Shown: piece by piece, positions 34,851 to 44,580 of the stretch
Layout: every line of letters begins with the position of its first letter
Position numbering within the stretch: position 1 is the stretch's first letter
Origin: an uncultured Blautia sp.
Lineage (GTDB): Bacteria > Bacillota > Clostridia > Lachnospirales > Lachnospiraceae
Reading direction: 5' to 3'
NCBI GenBank assembly: GCA_934378195.1
Contig: CAKRPO010000009.1
Location: forward strand, 1-62,596
DNA length: 62,596 nucleotides
Program-made: the position numbers and the translations under genes
The notes under the pieces: generated by a model
Told to the model about the DNA's origin: nothing
The model's database searches: none
What the model saw: only the letters and a program-made list of their open reading frames with translations

Positions 34851-36332
34851 ATGAAAGTCAGAAAAAACGGGATACGATATCTGATCTACTTTCTTTTTTT
34901 TGCAGTGTTTCTGTATATTGGTCTCAAAGTGCCGTACTGTCATGATGAGTGGCGCTGGGGATTATGGGAACGTGTCGAATTAATGAAAACAGGTTTTGAC
35001 GGCTATAACGGAAGATATCTGGGAAATATGTTTGCCCTGGTAATTACCAGAAGCCAGGCAGCGAAGACACTTGTGATTGGTGGATGTATGATTGTGATCG
35101 CATGGCTGATGGAGACCAACATCCGCAGAAAGCATGCCTGGCAGAAGGATGCGCTCGATCCGATGCCGCTTCTTGGTACAGCGTTGTTACTGCTTGCAGT
35201 TCCGTCAACCTTGTTTGCCCAGAGCTATGGATGGCCGGCGGCGTTTGTGAATTTTGAAATTCCGGTAGCACTGTTTCTGCTATATTTTGTGTGGACCGAT
35301 GAGCTGTATCTGGAAAAGGTTGAGAAATATTCCCTGTTTCAGACACTGATCGTCATTCCACTTGGAATCAGCACACAGCTGTTCAGTGAAAATATTACAG
35401 TAGTTGTTGTGGCATATGCAGTCTGGATGATCGCATATACCGGTATAAGATACAAAAAAGTCTATCCAATGCAGATCAATTATCTCTGGTCAGTGATCCT
35501 TGGAGCGGTGATCATGTTTTCCAACTCTGCATATTCGAAAGCGGCAACAACAGATGAAGGATATAAGAGAATCTCCCTGGGAATCAGGGGAATTTTTGAA
35601 CAGTTTGTCACACAGATCTGGCCGGACCTCATGTTGAACAACCGGGGCCTGAATATAGTTCTGGCAGCAGCACTGGTGCTCCTGATCATAAGAAGCGGGA
35701 AGCGTACGCTGCTTACGATTGAAATGGTCCTGGTATTTTGTGGTTACAGTATTTTTGGTATTTTTCATGGAATCTGTTCAGAGTGGGTATTTGACAGCAA
35801 TGAGACTATAAATGGTACGATCATAGCAGGATTGTCTGTACTGTTTCTTTTGAATGTGCTTTTGTGCATCTGGCTTCTGGTCGACAAAAAAGAAAGACTG
35901 TCTCTCTGTATTACATATCTGGGAGCATTTGCGTTTGCGGCACCACTTGTAGCAGCAAATCCGATCGGACCGCGCTGCTTCTACATTTCCTATGTGTTCC
36001 AGGCACTGGCAGTCCTGAAGCTGATCCAGTATCTGATGAAGGGCAGAAAGGTCAATCTGTTTTATCCGGCAATTGCACTTGCGACCGTCGTTGTCATCCT
36101 TTCCGTAGTATATCTCCGGATCTTCAGGACGATCGGACAGGTAAATGATTATCGTGCAGAACTGATCGAGCAGTGTGTGGAAAATGATCAGAAGGAACTG
36201 ACGCTTCCGATCCTTCCATATAAAGAATATTGCTGGAAGACAATGCCGACGATGGATGCCTGGGAGCGAAAGTTCAAAGCCTTTTATCATATTCCGGAAG
36301 ATGTTACTTTGAAATTCGAAGAATTAGAGTAA
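34851..36332 (+). CDS. Polytopic membrane protein, DUF6056/GT-C-like
   Basis: A 493-residue protein with about ten hydrophobic helices. The first external loop holds CHDEW at about residues 28-32, and NGRYLGN follows near residue 58; an acidic pair in the first loop is typical of GT-C lipid-sugar glycosyltransferases. The C-terminal 60 residues are soluble. It is monocistronic between the ribosomal operon and the liv genes. I infer an envelope-polymer role and cannot assign a substrate. Confidence 0.6.
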   Translation: MKVRKNGIRYLIYFLFFAVFLYIGLKVPYCHDEWRWGLWERVELMKTGFDGYNGRYLGNMFALVITRSQAAKTLVIGGCMIVIAWLMETNIRRKHAWQKDALDPMPLLGTALLLLAVPSTLFAQSYGWPAAFVNFEIPVALFLLYFVWTDELYLEKVEKYSLFQTLIVIPLGISTQLFSENITVVVVAYAVWMIAYTGIRYKKVYPMQINYLWSVILGAVIMFSNSAYSKAATTDEGYKRISLGIRGIFEQFVTQIWPDLMLNNRGLNIVLAAALVLLIIRSGKRTLLTIEMVLVFCGYSIFGIFHGICSEWVFDSNETINGTIIAGLSVLFLLNVLLCIWLLVDKKERLSLCITYLGAFAFAAPLVAANPIGPRCFYISYVFQALAVLKLIQYLMKGRKVNLFYPAIALATVVVILSVVYLRIFRTIGQVNDYRAELIEQCVENDQKELTLPILPYKEYCWKTMPTMDAWERKFKAFYHIPEDVTLKFEELE

Positions 36333-36412
36333 AAAAGAAGGCTGTGTCCGCTGCAGAAAGACAACGGTTGGTGGAAAAAATACAAAATATTAAATAAATA
36401 TAAAATTTTCCC

Positions 36413-36441
36413 TTGCAATCACGAATAGTGAATGCTATAAT
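36413..36441 (+). promoter_or_regulatory. Promoter of the branched-chain amino-acid transporter
   Basis: TTGCAA (36413-36418), 17 bp, TATAAT (36436-36441). AGGAGGATC precedes the first gene. Confidence 0.75.
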
Positions 36442-36508
36442 CAACTACATTAAAGCTTTAGCAAATGAAAGTGAAGCGAGCTGAAGTATAAGATAGGAGG
36501 ATCTTATT

Positions 36509-37669
36509 ATGAAAAATATGAAGAAAGTACTTGCAGTAACAGCAGCAGTAGCTATGACAGCAGCAATGATGCCAACAGCAGTATTTGCAGACGACGCGGA
36601 GACATTTAAGATTGGTGTTATCGGACCAATGACAGGAGACTATGCACAGTATGGTCTTGGTGTTTATCATGCAGCACAGCTTGCAGCAGAAGAAGTAAAT
36701 GCAAACGGTGGATTCAACGGATATAATGTTGAAGTTCTTGCAGCTGGTGATGACCAGGGAGATCCGGAAAAAGCAGTCAATGCATACAATGACCTTCTTG
36801 ATAAGGGAATGCAGATGCTTTGTGGTACCGTAACATCCGGTGCATGTATCGCAGTTGGTGCTGAAGCAGCAGAGAGCACATTCCTCTTTACACCATCCGG
36901 TACAGCAGTAGACTGTATCACATCCGGAAGCAATGAATTCCGTATGTGCTTCACAGACCCGGCACAGGGAACAAAATCTGCTGAATTTATCGGTGAGCAT
37001 AAGCTGGCAACAAAGGTAGCAGTTCTTTATGATTCATCCGCAGACTACAACTCAGGTGTTAATGATGCATTTGTTGCAGCAGCTGAGGATAACGGACTTG
37101 AAGTTGTAGCTGACGAAGCCTACACAGCAGACAGCAATACAGACTTCTCTGTACAGCTTAAAAAGATCAAAGACAGTGGAGCAGAGCTTCTTTTCCTTCC
37201 TAACTACTATTCAGACAACGCTCTGATCCTTCAGCAGGCACATGACGCCGGAATGGATGATATGAAGAAATTCGGTGTAGATGGTATGGACGGTATCCTT
37301 GGAGTAGAAAACTTTGATACTTCACTTGCAGAAGGCGTTATGCTCCTGACACCATTCTCAGCTACATCTGATGATGAAAAATCCAAAGCATTTGTAGATG
37401 CTTATGAAGCAGCAAACAAAGACGAAGTTCCGAATCAGTTCGCAGCAGATGCATATGATGTAATCTATGCTATGCAGCTTGCAGCAAACGATGCAGGAAT
37501 CACACCGGATATGTCCAACGAAGACATCAGTGCAGCAATGTCTGCCTCCATGCTGAACATCGAGCTTGACGGTCTGACAGGTAAAGCTAAATGGACTGAA
37601 GATGGTGAATGTGACAAAGAGCCAAAAGCTTTTGAGATCAAAGACGGCGCTTACGTAGAAATGAAGTAA
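36509..37669 (+). CDS. livJ: ABC transporter substrate-binding protein, branched-chain amino-acid type
   Basis: Periplasmic-binding-fold receptor (386 residues) with IGVIGPMTGDYAQYG just after the signal peptide, the usual start of Leu/Ile/Val-binding proteins. The signal peptide (basic MKNMKK, Ala/Met-rich core, cleavage after AVFA) has no lipobox cysteine, although Gram-positive receptors are normally lipoproteins (see findings). Very high Ala/Asp codon regularity suggests strong expression. A hairpin separates it from the permease genes. Confidence 0.9.
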   Translation: MKNMKKVLAVTAAVAMTAAMMPTAVFADDAETFKIGVIGPMTGDYAQYGLGVYHAAQLAAEEVNANGGFNGYNVEVLAAGDDQGDPEKAVNAYNDLLDKGMQMLCGTVTSGACIAVGAEAAESTFLFTPSGTAVDCITSGSNEFRMCFTDPAQGTKSAEFIGEHKLATKVAVLYDSSADYNSGVNDAFVAAAEDNGLEVVADEAYTADSNTDFSVQLKKIKDSGAELLFLPNYYSDNALILQQAHDAGMDDMKKFGVDGMDGILGVENFDTSLAEGVMLLTPFSATSDDEKSKAFVDAYEAANKDEVPNQFAADAYDVIYAMQLAANDAGITPDMSNEDISAAMSASMLNIELDGLTGKAKWTEDGECDKEPKAFEIKDGAYVEMK

Positions 37670-37696
37670 AGAAACAGACACTGAAATTCAGAGGAC

Positions 37697-37735
37697 GGGG
37701 GACGGTTTCCTGTTATCACAGGGCCGTCCCCTTTC
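37697..37735 (+). terminator. Partial terminator between receptor and permease genes
   Basis: GGGGACGG (37697-37704) pairs with CCGTCCCC (37724-37731), with inner CCTG/CAGG pairs, then TTTCTT. It would lower permease expression relative to the receptor, common in ABC operons. Confidence 0.75.
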
Positions 37736-37771
37736 TTGCGCTAATATGACATATTATTAAAGAGGTGCACT

Positions 37772-38656
37772 ATGAGTTTTTTATCATATTTAAAAGATGG
37801 AATAAGCCTGGGCAGCATCTATGCGATCATCGCACTTGGATATACGATGGTGTATGGTATCGCCAAAATGCTTAATTTTGCCCATGGTGACGTTATCATG
37901 GTAGGTGCGTATGTGATACTTACCGCTGTTACAAGAGGAGGAATGTCTCCGGTTCTGGCTGTAGGGCTTTCGGTAATATTCTGTACAGTTCTTGGTGTTG
38001 TGATCGAGAAGGTTGCATACAGCCCGCTTCGTAAAGCATCCTCCAACCTGGCTGTACTGATCACTGCGATCGGTGTCAGCTATCTTTTACAGAACCTTGC
38101 ACTGCTGATTTTTGGTGCAGATGCAAAGAGTTTCGTAACGGTTGTGGATGTACCATCCGTTACACTGTTTAATGGAGAACTTACGATCAAAGGTATTACG
38201 ATTGTAACAATTCTTGCATGTGTTGTGATCATGGTAGGACTTACTCTTTTTGTTAAAAAGACAAAACCTGGCCGTGCAATGCTGGCAGTCTCAGAAGACC
38301 GTGATGCCGCACAGCTTATGGGAGTTAATGTCAATGCAACGATTTCCCTGACATTTGCTATTGGTTCAGGACTTGCTGCAATCGCAGGTCTTCTGCTCTG
38401 CCAGACATATCCGACTCTGACACCATATACAGGTGCCATGCCTGGTATCAAAGCTTTCGTAGCAGCTGTATTTGGTGGTATCGGCTCTATTCCGGGAGCA
38501 ATGGTCGGTGGAATCCTCCTTGGTGTGATCGAGATCTTCGGCAAGGCTTACATCTCTTCACAGGTTGCAGATGCTATCTGCTTTGCAGTTCTGATCGTGG
38601 TGCTTCTTGTAAAACCTACCGGATTGTTCGGCAAGAACATCCAGGAGAAAGTATAA
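37772..38656 (+). CDS. livH: Branched-chain amino-acid ABC permease LivH
   Basis: Inner-membrane permease of 294 residues with about eight helices. Signatures are GISLGSIYAIIALGYTMVYG, NFAHGD, the coupling region EDRDAAQLMGVN and GGIGSIPGAMVGG. AAAGAGGTG precedes the ATG. It pairs with LivM. Confidence 0.95.
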   Translation: MSFLSYLKDGISLGSIYAIIALGYTMVYGIAKMLNFAHGDVIMVGAYVILTAVTRGGMSPVLAVGLSVIFCTVLGVVIEKVAYSPLRKASSNLAVLITAIGVSYLLQNLALLIFGADAKSFVTVVDVPSVTLFNGELTIKGITIVTILACVVIMVGLTLFVKKTKPGRAMLAVSEDRDAAQLMGVNVNATISLTFAIGSGLAAIAGLLLCQTYPTLTPYTGAMPGIKAFVAAVFGGIGSIPGAMVGGILLGVIEIFGKAYISSQVADAICFAVLIVVLLVKPTGLFGKNIQEKV

Positions 38657-38668
38657 GGGGTGGACGAT

Positions 38669-39736
38669 ATGAAAAATATGAACAAAACAACCAAAAACAA
38701 TCTGATCAACTATGGGCTGGTATTAGTCCTGTTTGTCATCGTTGAAATACTTTCAGCTACAGGAAACCTTTCAAACCTTCTGATGGGACTTATGGTTCCG
38801 CTGTGCGTTTACACGATCGCTTCAATTTCCCTGAACCTGGTTGTAGGATTTTCCGGAGAACTGAGTCTGGGGCATGCCGGTTTTATGTGCGTAGGTGCAT
38901 ATTCCAGTGCATTATTTTCTCACATTGCCAGTGATATCCCGCAGGTTCCAAGATTTATTCTTGCAATTCTGGTCGGTGCAGCAGTGGCTGCCGTATTCGG
39001 CGTAATTATTGGTATTCCGGTGCTCAGACTCCGTGGTGACTATCTGGCTATCGTAACACTGGCTTTTGGTGAGATCATCAAAAATCTGATCAATATCCTC
39101 TATGTTGGAATTGATGACAGTGGCCTTCACGTAGCTACAAGTTCCGCAGCCCTCAAGCTTGGAACAGGTGGTAAACAGATTCTGAAAGGAGCACTCGGTA
39201 TTTCAGGAACAGGTGCACTTTATAAAGATGTAAAGCATTATTTCTTCCCAATTGGAATCATACTTGTCCTTCTGACATTATTTATCGTACAGAATCTGGT
39301 AAATTCCAGAAGCGGACGTGCGATCACAGCAACAAGAGATAACCGTATTGCAGCAGAGTCCGTAGGTATCGATGTTACAAAATTCAAGCTTCTTGCATTT
39401 ACAGTATCAGCAGCTCTTGCAGGTGTGGCAGGTGTGCTTTATGCACATAACCTTTCCATGCTGAAGGTTTCAGGTTTTGACTATAATATGTCTATCCTGA
39501 TCCTGGTATATGTTGTACTTGGCGGAATTGGAAATCTTCGTGGATCTATTATTGCAACAGTTATCCTGTATGCACTTCCGGAACTGCTCAGAGGATTTGC
39601 AAACTATCGTATGCTGATCTATGCGATCGTATTGATCATTATGATGCTCTTTAACTGGGCTCCTGCAGCAAGAAACTGGAGAGCACGAGTAGTTGAAAAA
39701 TTTAAAGGAACAGCAAAGAAAAAGGAGGCAGCTTAA
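38669..39736 (+). CDS. livM: Branched-chain amino-acid ABC permease LivM
   Basis: Second permease (355 residues) with LGHAGFMCVGAY, RLRGDYLAIVTLAFGEI, the coupling region RDNRIAAESVGID and GGIGNLRGSIIA. The ATG at 38669 is chosen because AAGGGGTG lies 6-7 bases upstream; a GTG at 38660 is weaker. A Lys-rich C-terminus ends just before livG. Confidence 0.95.
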   Translation: MKNMNKTTKNNLINYGLVLVLFVIVEILSATGNLSNLLMGLMVPLCVYTIASISLNLVVGFSGELSLGHAGFMCVGAYSSALFSHIASDIPQVPRFILAILVGAAVAAVFGVIIGIPVLRLRGDYLAIVTLAFGEIIKNLINILYVGIDDSGLHVATSSAALKLGTGGKQILKGALGISGTGALYKDVKHYFFPIGIILVLLTLFIVQNLVNSRSGRAITATRDNRIAAESVGIDVTKFKLLAFTVSAALAGVAGVLYAHNLSMLKVSGFDYNMSILILVYVVLGGIGNLRGSIIATVILYALPELLRGFANYRMLIYAIVLIIMMLFNWAPAARNWRARVVEKFKGTAKKKEAA

Positions 39737-39738
39737 CT

Positions 39739-40497
39739 ATGGCAATGTTAGAGGTAAATCATCTGGCTATTCAGTTCGGCGGTCTTCGCGCAGTTGATGG
39801 GTTCAATGTATCTATTGAAAAGGGTCAGCTGTATGGCCTGATCGGACCGAATGGTGCAGGAAAAACAACAATTTTCAACCTTCTTACAGGTGTTTACAAA
39901 CCGACAGAGGGTATTATCAAACTGGACGGACAGGATATCACAGGAAAGAGTACAATTGAGATCAACAAGGCGGGTATTGCGAGAACTTTCCAGAATATTC
40001 GTCTGTTTAAAGAAATGACGGTTCTTGATAACGTTAAAGTAGGACTGCACAATCATCATTCCTATTCCACACTGACCGGAATCCTGAGACTTCCGAAGTA
40101 TTATAAAGTTGAGAAGGAAATGAATGAAAAAGCAATGGGGATCCTGAAGGTTTTTGACCTCGACAGGGAAGCTCAGACACTGGCAGGAAACCTTCCATAT
40201 GGTAAGCAGCGTAAACTTGAGATTGCCAGAGCACTGGCAACAGATCCGAAGCTCCTTCTTCTTGATGAGCCGGCAGCTGGTATGAATCCAAACGAAACAC
40301 AGGAACTGATGGATACAATCCGTTTTGTGCAGGAACATTTTGATATGACCACTCTTCTGATCGAACATGATATGAAGCTGGTTGGCGGTATCTGCGAAGA
40401 ACTGACTGTACTGAATTTCGGACAGGTGCTTGCTCAGGGTGAGACATCCAAAGTCCTGAAGGATCCGGCAGTTATTACCGCATATCTGGGAGAATAG
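39739..40497 (+). CDS. livG: Branched-chain amino-acid ABC ATPase LivG
   Basis: ATP-binding subunit of 252 residues with Walker A GPNGAGKTT (from residue 36), signature LPYGKQRKLEIARAL and Walker B LLLLDEPAAGMN. AAAGGAGG lies inside the livM end, so translation is coupled. Confidence 0.96.
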   Translation: MAMLEVNHLAIQFGGLRAVDGFNVSIEKGQLYGLIGPNGAGKTTIFNLLTGVYKPTEGIIKLDGQDITGKSTIEINKAGIARTFQNIRLFKEMTVLDNVKVGLHNHHSYSTLTGILRLPKYYKVEKEMNEKAMGILKVFDLDREAQTLAGNLPYGKQRKLEIARALATDPKLLLLDEPAAGMNPNETQELMDTIRFVQEHFDMTTLLIEHDMKLVGGICEELTVLNFGQVLAQGETSKVLKDPAVITAYLGE

Positions 40498-40509
40498 GAG
40501 GAAAATCAA

Positions 40510-41220
40510 ATGTCAATGTTGGAAGTAAAAGATCTCCAGGTTTATTATGGTGTCATCCAGGCATTAAAAGGGATTTCCTTTCGCGTAGAAAAGGGAGAGG
40601 TCATTGCCCTGATCGGTGCAAATGGTGCAGGTAAGACAACTACACTGCAGACTCTGACCGGAATCATTCCTGCAAAATCCGGAAGCATTATTTTTGAGGG
40701 AAAGGACCTGACAAAGACACCTGCCCACAAGATCGTTGAGATGGGAATGGCTCATGTTCCGGAAGGAAGACGCGTATTTGCAGATATGTCTGTATACGAA
40801 AACCTTCTGATGGGAGCTTATACAAGAAAAGACAAAAACGAGATCGCTCAGAGCCTTGAGATGGTATATAAAAGATTTCCACGTCTGAAAGAACGTACAG
40901 GCCAGCGTGCAGGTACACTTTCCGGTGGTGAACAGCAGATGCTTGCCATGGGACGTGCGCTGATGAGCAAGCCGAGGATCATCCTTATGGATGAGCCATC
41001 TATGGGTCTGTCCCCGATCTTTGTAAACGAGATCTTTGATATTATCAAAGAAGTAAGTGAAAGTGGCACAACCGTTCTCCTCGTTGAGCAGAACGCAAAG
41101 AAAGCCCTTTCCATCGCCGACAGAGCATATGTCCTTGAGACGGGAAGCATCACTCTGGAAGGCAAAGCAGATGATCTGCTTCATGATGAATCTGTCCAGA
41201 AAGCATATCTGGGTGAATAA
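40510..41220 (+). CDS. livF: Branched-chain amino-acid ABC ATPase LivF
   Basis: Second ATPase (236 residues) with Walker A GANGAGKTT (from residue 36), LSGGEQQMLAMGRAL and Walker B ILMDEPSMGLSP. AGGAGGAAAATC precedes the ATG. Completes the J-H-M-G-F set. Confidence 0.96.
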   Translation: MSMLEVKDLQVYYGVIQALKGISFRVEKGEVIALIGANGAGKTTTLQTLTGIIPAKSGSIIFEGKDLTKTPAHKIVEMGMAHVPEGRRVFADMSVYENLLMGAYTRKDKNEIAQSLEMVYKRFPRLKERTGQRAGTLSGGEQQMLAMGRALMSKPRIILMDEPSMGLSPIFVNEIFDIIKEVSESGTTVLLVEQNAKKALSIADRAYVLETGSITLEGKADDLLHDESVQKAYLGE

Positions 41221-41233
41221 GGAGGAAAATGCA

Positions 41234-41860
41234 ATGGATCATGTTGTAATTACGATCGCAAGACAGTATGGAAGCGGCGGACGTACCGTCGGAGAAATGC
41301 TGGCAAAGCGTCTTGGGATTTCTTTTTATGACAAACAGATTATTCAGCTGGCATCAGATGAGAGCGGAATTGATGTAAACCTTTTTGGTAAAGTAGAAGA
41401 AGGAGACAGAGTGAAAGGTTCTCTGTTTGGAAACAAAGATACTGTCTATAAAGGTGGTCTGCATCAGCCGGGAAGCAAAGATTTTATTTCGGATGAGAAT
41501 CTTTTCAATTATCAGGCAAAGGTTGTCAATGATCTTGCAGACAAAGAGTCCTATGTCATTGTTGGACGCTGTGTCAATTATGTATTCAAAGACAGACCGA
41601 ATACTTTGCGTGTATTTATCCACGCACCCTGGGATTTTCGTGTGGAAAAAGCATCTGAGAAGATTTCCGGTTCAAGAGAAGATGTAGAGAAATTCCTTCT
41701 CAAAGACGATAAGCGCAAACAGGATTACTACCGTAAATTTGCGGGTGGTGTCTGGAATGATGCTACTAATTACGATCTTTGTCTGAACAGTGGCAAACTT
41801 GGATTTGAGAAATGCGTTGATGTGATCGAAGCGCAGTTGAAGATTATGCTTGGCAAATAA
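41234..41860 (+). CDS. Cytidylate-kinase-like family protein
   Basis: A 208-residue P-loop kinase-like protein starting with an ITIARQYGSGGRTVG motif, then YDKQIIQLAS, VIVGRCVNYVF and a lid-like RKQDYYRKFAG, as in the cytidylate kinase 2 family. The phosphate-binding loop is GSGGR rather than the usual GxGKG/S, so nucleotide chemistry is uncertain. The ATG at 41234 follows GGAGGAAAATGCA, 13 bases after livF, so co-transcribed with the transporter. Confidence 0.8.
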   Translation: MDHVVITIARQYGSGGRTVGEMLAKRLGISFYDKQIIQLASDESGIDVNLFGKVEEGDRVKGSLFGNKDTVYKGGLHQPGSKDFISDENLFNYQAKVVNDLADKESYVIVGRCVNYVFKDRPNTLRVFIHAPWDFRVEKASEKISGSREDVEKFLLKDDKRKQDYYRKFAGGVWNDATNYDLCLNSGKLGFEKCVDVIEAQLKIMLGK

Positions 41861-41892
41861 TGACAGGAAGATCATGATTGAATAGGATACAG

Positions 41893-41931
41893 AGCACCGA
41901 GAGCTTTTTGTGAGCTTTCGGTGCTTTTTTT
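41893..41931 (+). terminator. Terminator of the liv operon
   Basis: AGCACCGAGAGC pairs with AGCTTTCGGTGCT, then T7. Strong intrinsic terminator. Confidence 0.9.
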
Positions 41932-41990
41932 CTGTCATATTTCATATATTAAAGAGAATATGGTTGGTGTCTGGAAACTGAATCTTATAT

Positions 41991-42761
41991 ATGAAAAAAA
42001 GAAAAGCAGGAATCATTATTTTAGCAGGATTACTGACTATCACTGCGATATGGATAGGGTGTATGGATACAGAAGCCAGACATACTTCGGGAAGAGTACT
42101 GGCGGAACATATCGCAGGACAGGGCATGCTGCGTCTGGTGAAACAGTCTGTGGAAGAAAAATCAACGAAAGTGACAGCAGTGGAACTGTCTTCGGAAGGA
42201 CAACAGCATCCACGGGCAGCCCTGACGTTTGATGACGGACCGGACAGCAGATATACGTCGATTCTTCTGGATGGTCTGAAGGAAAGAAATGTACACGCTT
42301 CTTTTTTTCTGCTGGGCGAAAAGATCAGCCAGTATCCGGAGTTGGTACAGCGTATGCAGGAAGAAGGACACCTGGTAGGAAATCATACGTATCACCATGT
42401 ACAACTGGATAAACTAAATGAGACAGAAGCCAGGGAGGAGATTCTGAAGACGAATAATCTGATCTATGAAACGATTGGGGTATATCCGCAGTATATGCGG
42501 CCGCCGTTTGGGGCATGGAAGAAAAATCTGGAATTGTGTGTAGAGATGATGCCGGTATTCTGGACGATCGATACATTGGACTGGAAGGTAAAAAATACAG
42601 AAAAAATCTTAAGTACGGTTGAAGCGCAGATAGAGGATGGTGCGATCATACTGATGCATGATGAATATGAGACATCGGTCGAAGCAGCTTTTCAGGTGGC
42701 AGACCTGCTCAAAGAGCAGGGGTATGAGCTGGTGACGGTCGATCAGCTGATCATGCCATGA
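41991..42761 (+). CDS. Polysaccharide deacetylase, membrane-anchored
   Basis: NodB-fold carbohydrate esterase family 4 enzyme (256 residues). An N-terminal membrane anchor lies at about 6-24. The metal triad is TFDDGPD with Asp81/82, then HTYHH with His132 and His136. The RPPFG and HD motifs (DWKVKN, ILMHD) follow. Likely removes acetyl groups from peptidoglycan or another wall glycan outside the membrane. No clear Shine-Dalgarno precedes the ATG, so expression may be low. Confidence 0.9.
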   Translation: MKKRKAGIIILAGLLTITAIWIGCMDTEARHTSGRVLAEHIAGQGMLRLVKQSVEEKSTKVTAVELSSEGQQHPRAALTFDDGPDSRYTSILLDGLKERNVHASFFLLGEKISQYPELVQRMQEEGHLVGNHTYHHVQLDKLNETEAREEILKTNNLIYETIGVYPQYMRPPFGAWKKNLELCVEMMPVFWTIDTLDWKVKNTEKILSTVEAQIEDGAIILMHDEYETSVEAAFQVADLLKEQGYELVTVDQLIMP

Positions 42762-42766
42762 CAAAA

Positions 42767-42793
42767 GTTGCTGTGAACGGAGTGAATAGTAAC
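42767..42793. repeat. GTTRCTGT palindrome copy
   Basis: Differs by one base (A for C in the right GTGAA[C/T]AG part) from 28756-28782. It starts six bases after the deacetylase stop. Confidence 0.75.
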
Positions 42794-42821
42794 ACTGGCA
42801 AAACAACTGTTTGGGTTTTGA

Positions 42822-42850
42822 TTGCTTTTTTAAGGAAATTTCGTTATACT
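42822..42850 (+). promoter_or_regulatory. Promoter of the DUF624 operon
   Basis: TTGCTT (42822-42827), 17 bp, TATACT (42845-42850). Same -35 variant as at 14359 and 46633. Confidence 0.6.
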
Positions 42851-42903
42851 GTTAGATAGGTTGAGAACTTTTTACCAAATAAAGAGAAAAAGGAGCTGTG
42901 TAT

Positions 42904-43584
42904 ATGGGACGCTTTTTCAATATGGACAATAAGTTTTTTACATTTATGAATAAGGTCGCAGATCTGTGTATCCTGAATATCGTCTGTCTGATCTGCTGTA
43001 TACCGATCATTACAGCAGGGGCATCGATCACGGCCATGTATTATGTAACACTCAAGATGGTGCGAAATGAAGAAGCCTATATCATCCGAAGCTTTTTTAA
43101 ATCATTCAGACAGAATTTCAGACAGGCAACAGTCATCAATCTGACCATGCTCGTGGTGGGGGTAGTACTTTATCTGGATATCCATGTGTCGAAGGGCATG
43201 ACGGGAAGTGCCGGATCGGTCTTTCATGTGATCTTTATGGCATTTGCAATCGTATATTTTGTACTGTTTCTGTATGTATATCCGATTCTTGCCAGATTTT
43301 ATAATTCAACCAAAAATACGATCAGGAATGCACTGTTCATGGCAGTTCGTCATCTTCCGTATACGGTTGTCATGGTTCTGATCGGTCTTTGCCCGATCCT
43401 GATCCTGTTTGTGCAGTCTTATGCGATACAATCGACGCTGATGGTACTTTTCTTACTGATGGGATTTGGTGTGATCGCGTACTGCAATTCCTTTTTCCTG
43501 ACAAAGATCTTTGACAATTATATGCCGAAGGATGAGGAGGCTGCAGTGGATACAGAGACAGAAAGTGAAGACACGGAAGCATGA
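42904..43584 (+). CDS. DUF624 (YesL-like) membrane protein
   Basis: A 226-residue membrane protein with five or six helices. It starts GRFFNMDN and continues with ICCIPIITAGASITAMYY, the recognisable YesL/DUF624 pattern. The ATG at 42904 follows AAGGAG by eight bases; an in-frame GTG at 42898 is too close. The tail is acidic. In many Firmicutes YesL genes adjoin sugar transporters, but here the neighbour is a radical SAM gene. Function unknown. Confidence 0.85.
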   Translation: MGRFFNMDNKFFTFMNKVADLCILNIVCLICCIPIITAGASITAMYYVTLKMVRNEEAYIIRSFFKSFRQNFRQATVINLTMLVVGVVLYLDIHVSKGMTGSAGSVFHVIFMAFAIVYFVLFLYVYPILARFYNSTKNTIRNALFMAVRHLPYTVVMVLIGLCPILILFVQSYAIQSTLMVLFLLMGFGVIAYCNSFFLTKIFDNYMPKDEEAAVDTETESEDTEA

Positions 43585-44555
43585 ATGTGATGAATGCACA
43601 ATTGCGCAGGAACTGGAATGGAAAACCATATCATTCGCTGGATTATATGCTACGGGAAACTTTTGGTGAGAAAGTGTACAAAGTGACATTGAACGGCGGC
43701 ATGTCCTGTCCGAACCGGGATGGAAAGCTTGGAAGCAGAGGATGCATTTTCTGCAGTGCCGGTGGAAGTGGCGATTTTGCAGCAGATGCCGCACTTTCTG
43801 TAACAGAGCAGATTGACTGTCAGATTGCAGTCCTTTCTGCCAAACGGCCGATTCATAAATATATTGCCTATTTTCAGGCGTATACGAATACGTATGCTCC
43901 GGTGGATTATCTGCGCAGAATCTTTACAGAGGCAATCGAACATCCGTCGGTAGTTGCCTTATCGATCGGCACCAGGCCGGACTGTCTGGGAGAGGAAGTG
44001 CTGGAACTCCTGGATGAGCTGAACCAGATCAAGCCGGTATGGGTAGAACTGGGACTGCAGACGATTCATGAGCGGACAGCTGCCTATATCCGAAGAGGGT
44101 ATCCACTCTCAGTGTTTGAGACGGCAGTGCGTGAGCTCCGGGCGCGTAAGATCGAAGTGATCGTTCATACGATCCTGGGGCTGCCAGGAGAATCCGAGGA
44201 GGATATCCTGGAGACGATGCGTTATCTGAATGGACAGGATATCCAGGGAATCAAGCTTCAGCTTTTGCATGTATTGAAAGGAACAGATTTGGCAGAGGAT
44301 TATCTGGACGGGAAGTTCCATGTCTACGAGAGAGAAGAATATCTGAATCTACTGATAGAGTGCCTGGAACAGCTGGATCCGTCGATCGTAATCCACAGGA
44401 TGACTGGAGATGGACCGGAGAAACTGTTGCTTGCACCTTTGTGGGCCAGCCGGAAGCGGGAAGTGCTGAATCTTCTACATCATGAGATGAAGATCCGGAA
44501 CAGCTGGCAGGGGAAAAGCCTGGATAAAGAATTAAATAAAGAACAGAAAGCCTGA
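43581..44555 (+). CDS. TIGR01212-family radical SAM protein (YhcC-like)
   Basis: Elongator-like radical SAM protein of 324 residues. The cluster cysteines are C43, C55 and C58, spaced as in the YhcC family rather than CxxxCxxC. ELGLQTIHE and HTILGLPGE are core-barrel motifs. The ATG overlaps the stop of the previous gene (ATGA). A role in tRNA or sulfur modification is likely from the family but unproven. Confidence 0.9.
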   Translation: MNVMNAQLRRNWNGKPYHSLDYMLRETFGEKVYKVTLNGGMSCPNRDGKLGSRGCIFCSAGGSGDFAADAALSVTEQIDCQIAVLSAKRPIHKYIAYFQAYTNTYAPVDYLRRIFTEAIEHPSVVALSIGTRPDCLGEEVLELLDELNQIKPVWVELGLQTIHERTAAYIRRGYPLSVFETAVRELRARKIEVIVHTILGLPGESEEDILETMRYLNGQDIQGIKLQLLHVLKGTDLAEDYLDGKFHVYEREEYLNLLIECLEQLDPSIVIHRMTGDGPEKLLLAPLWASRKREVLNLLHHEMKIRNSWQGKSLDKELNKEQKA

Positions 44556-44580
44556 CTTGTGTGAGAAAGAGGTGATTGAA

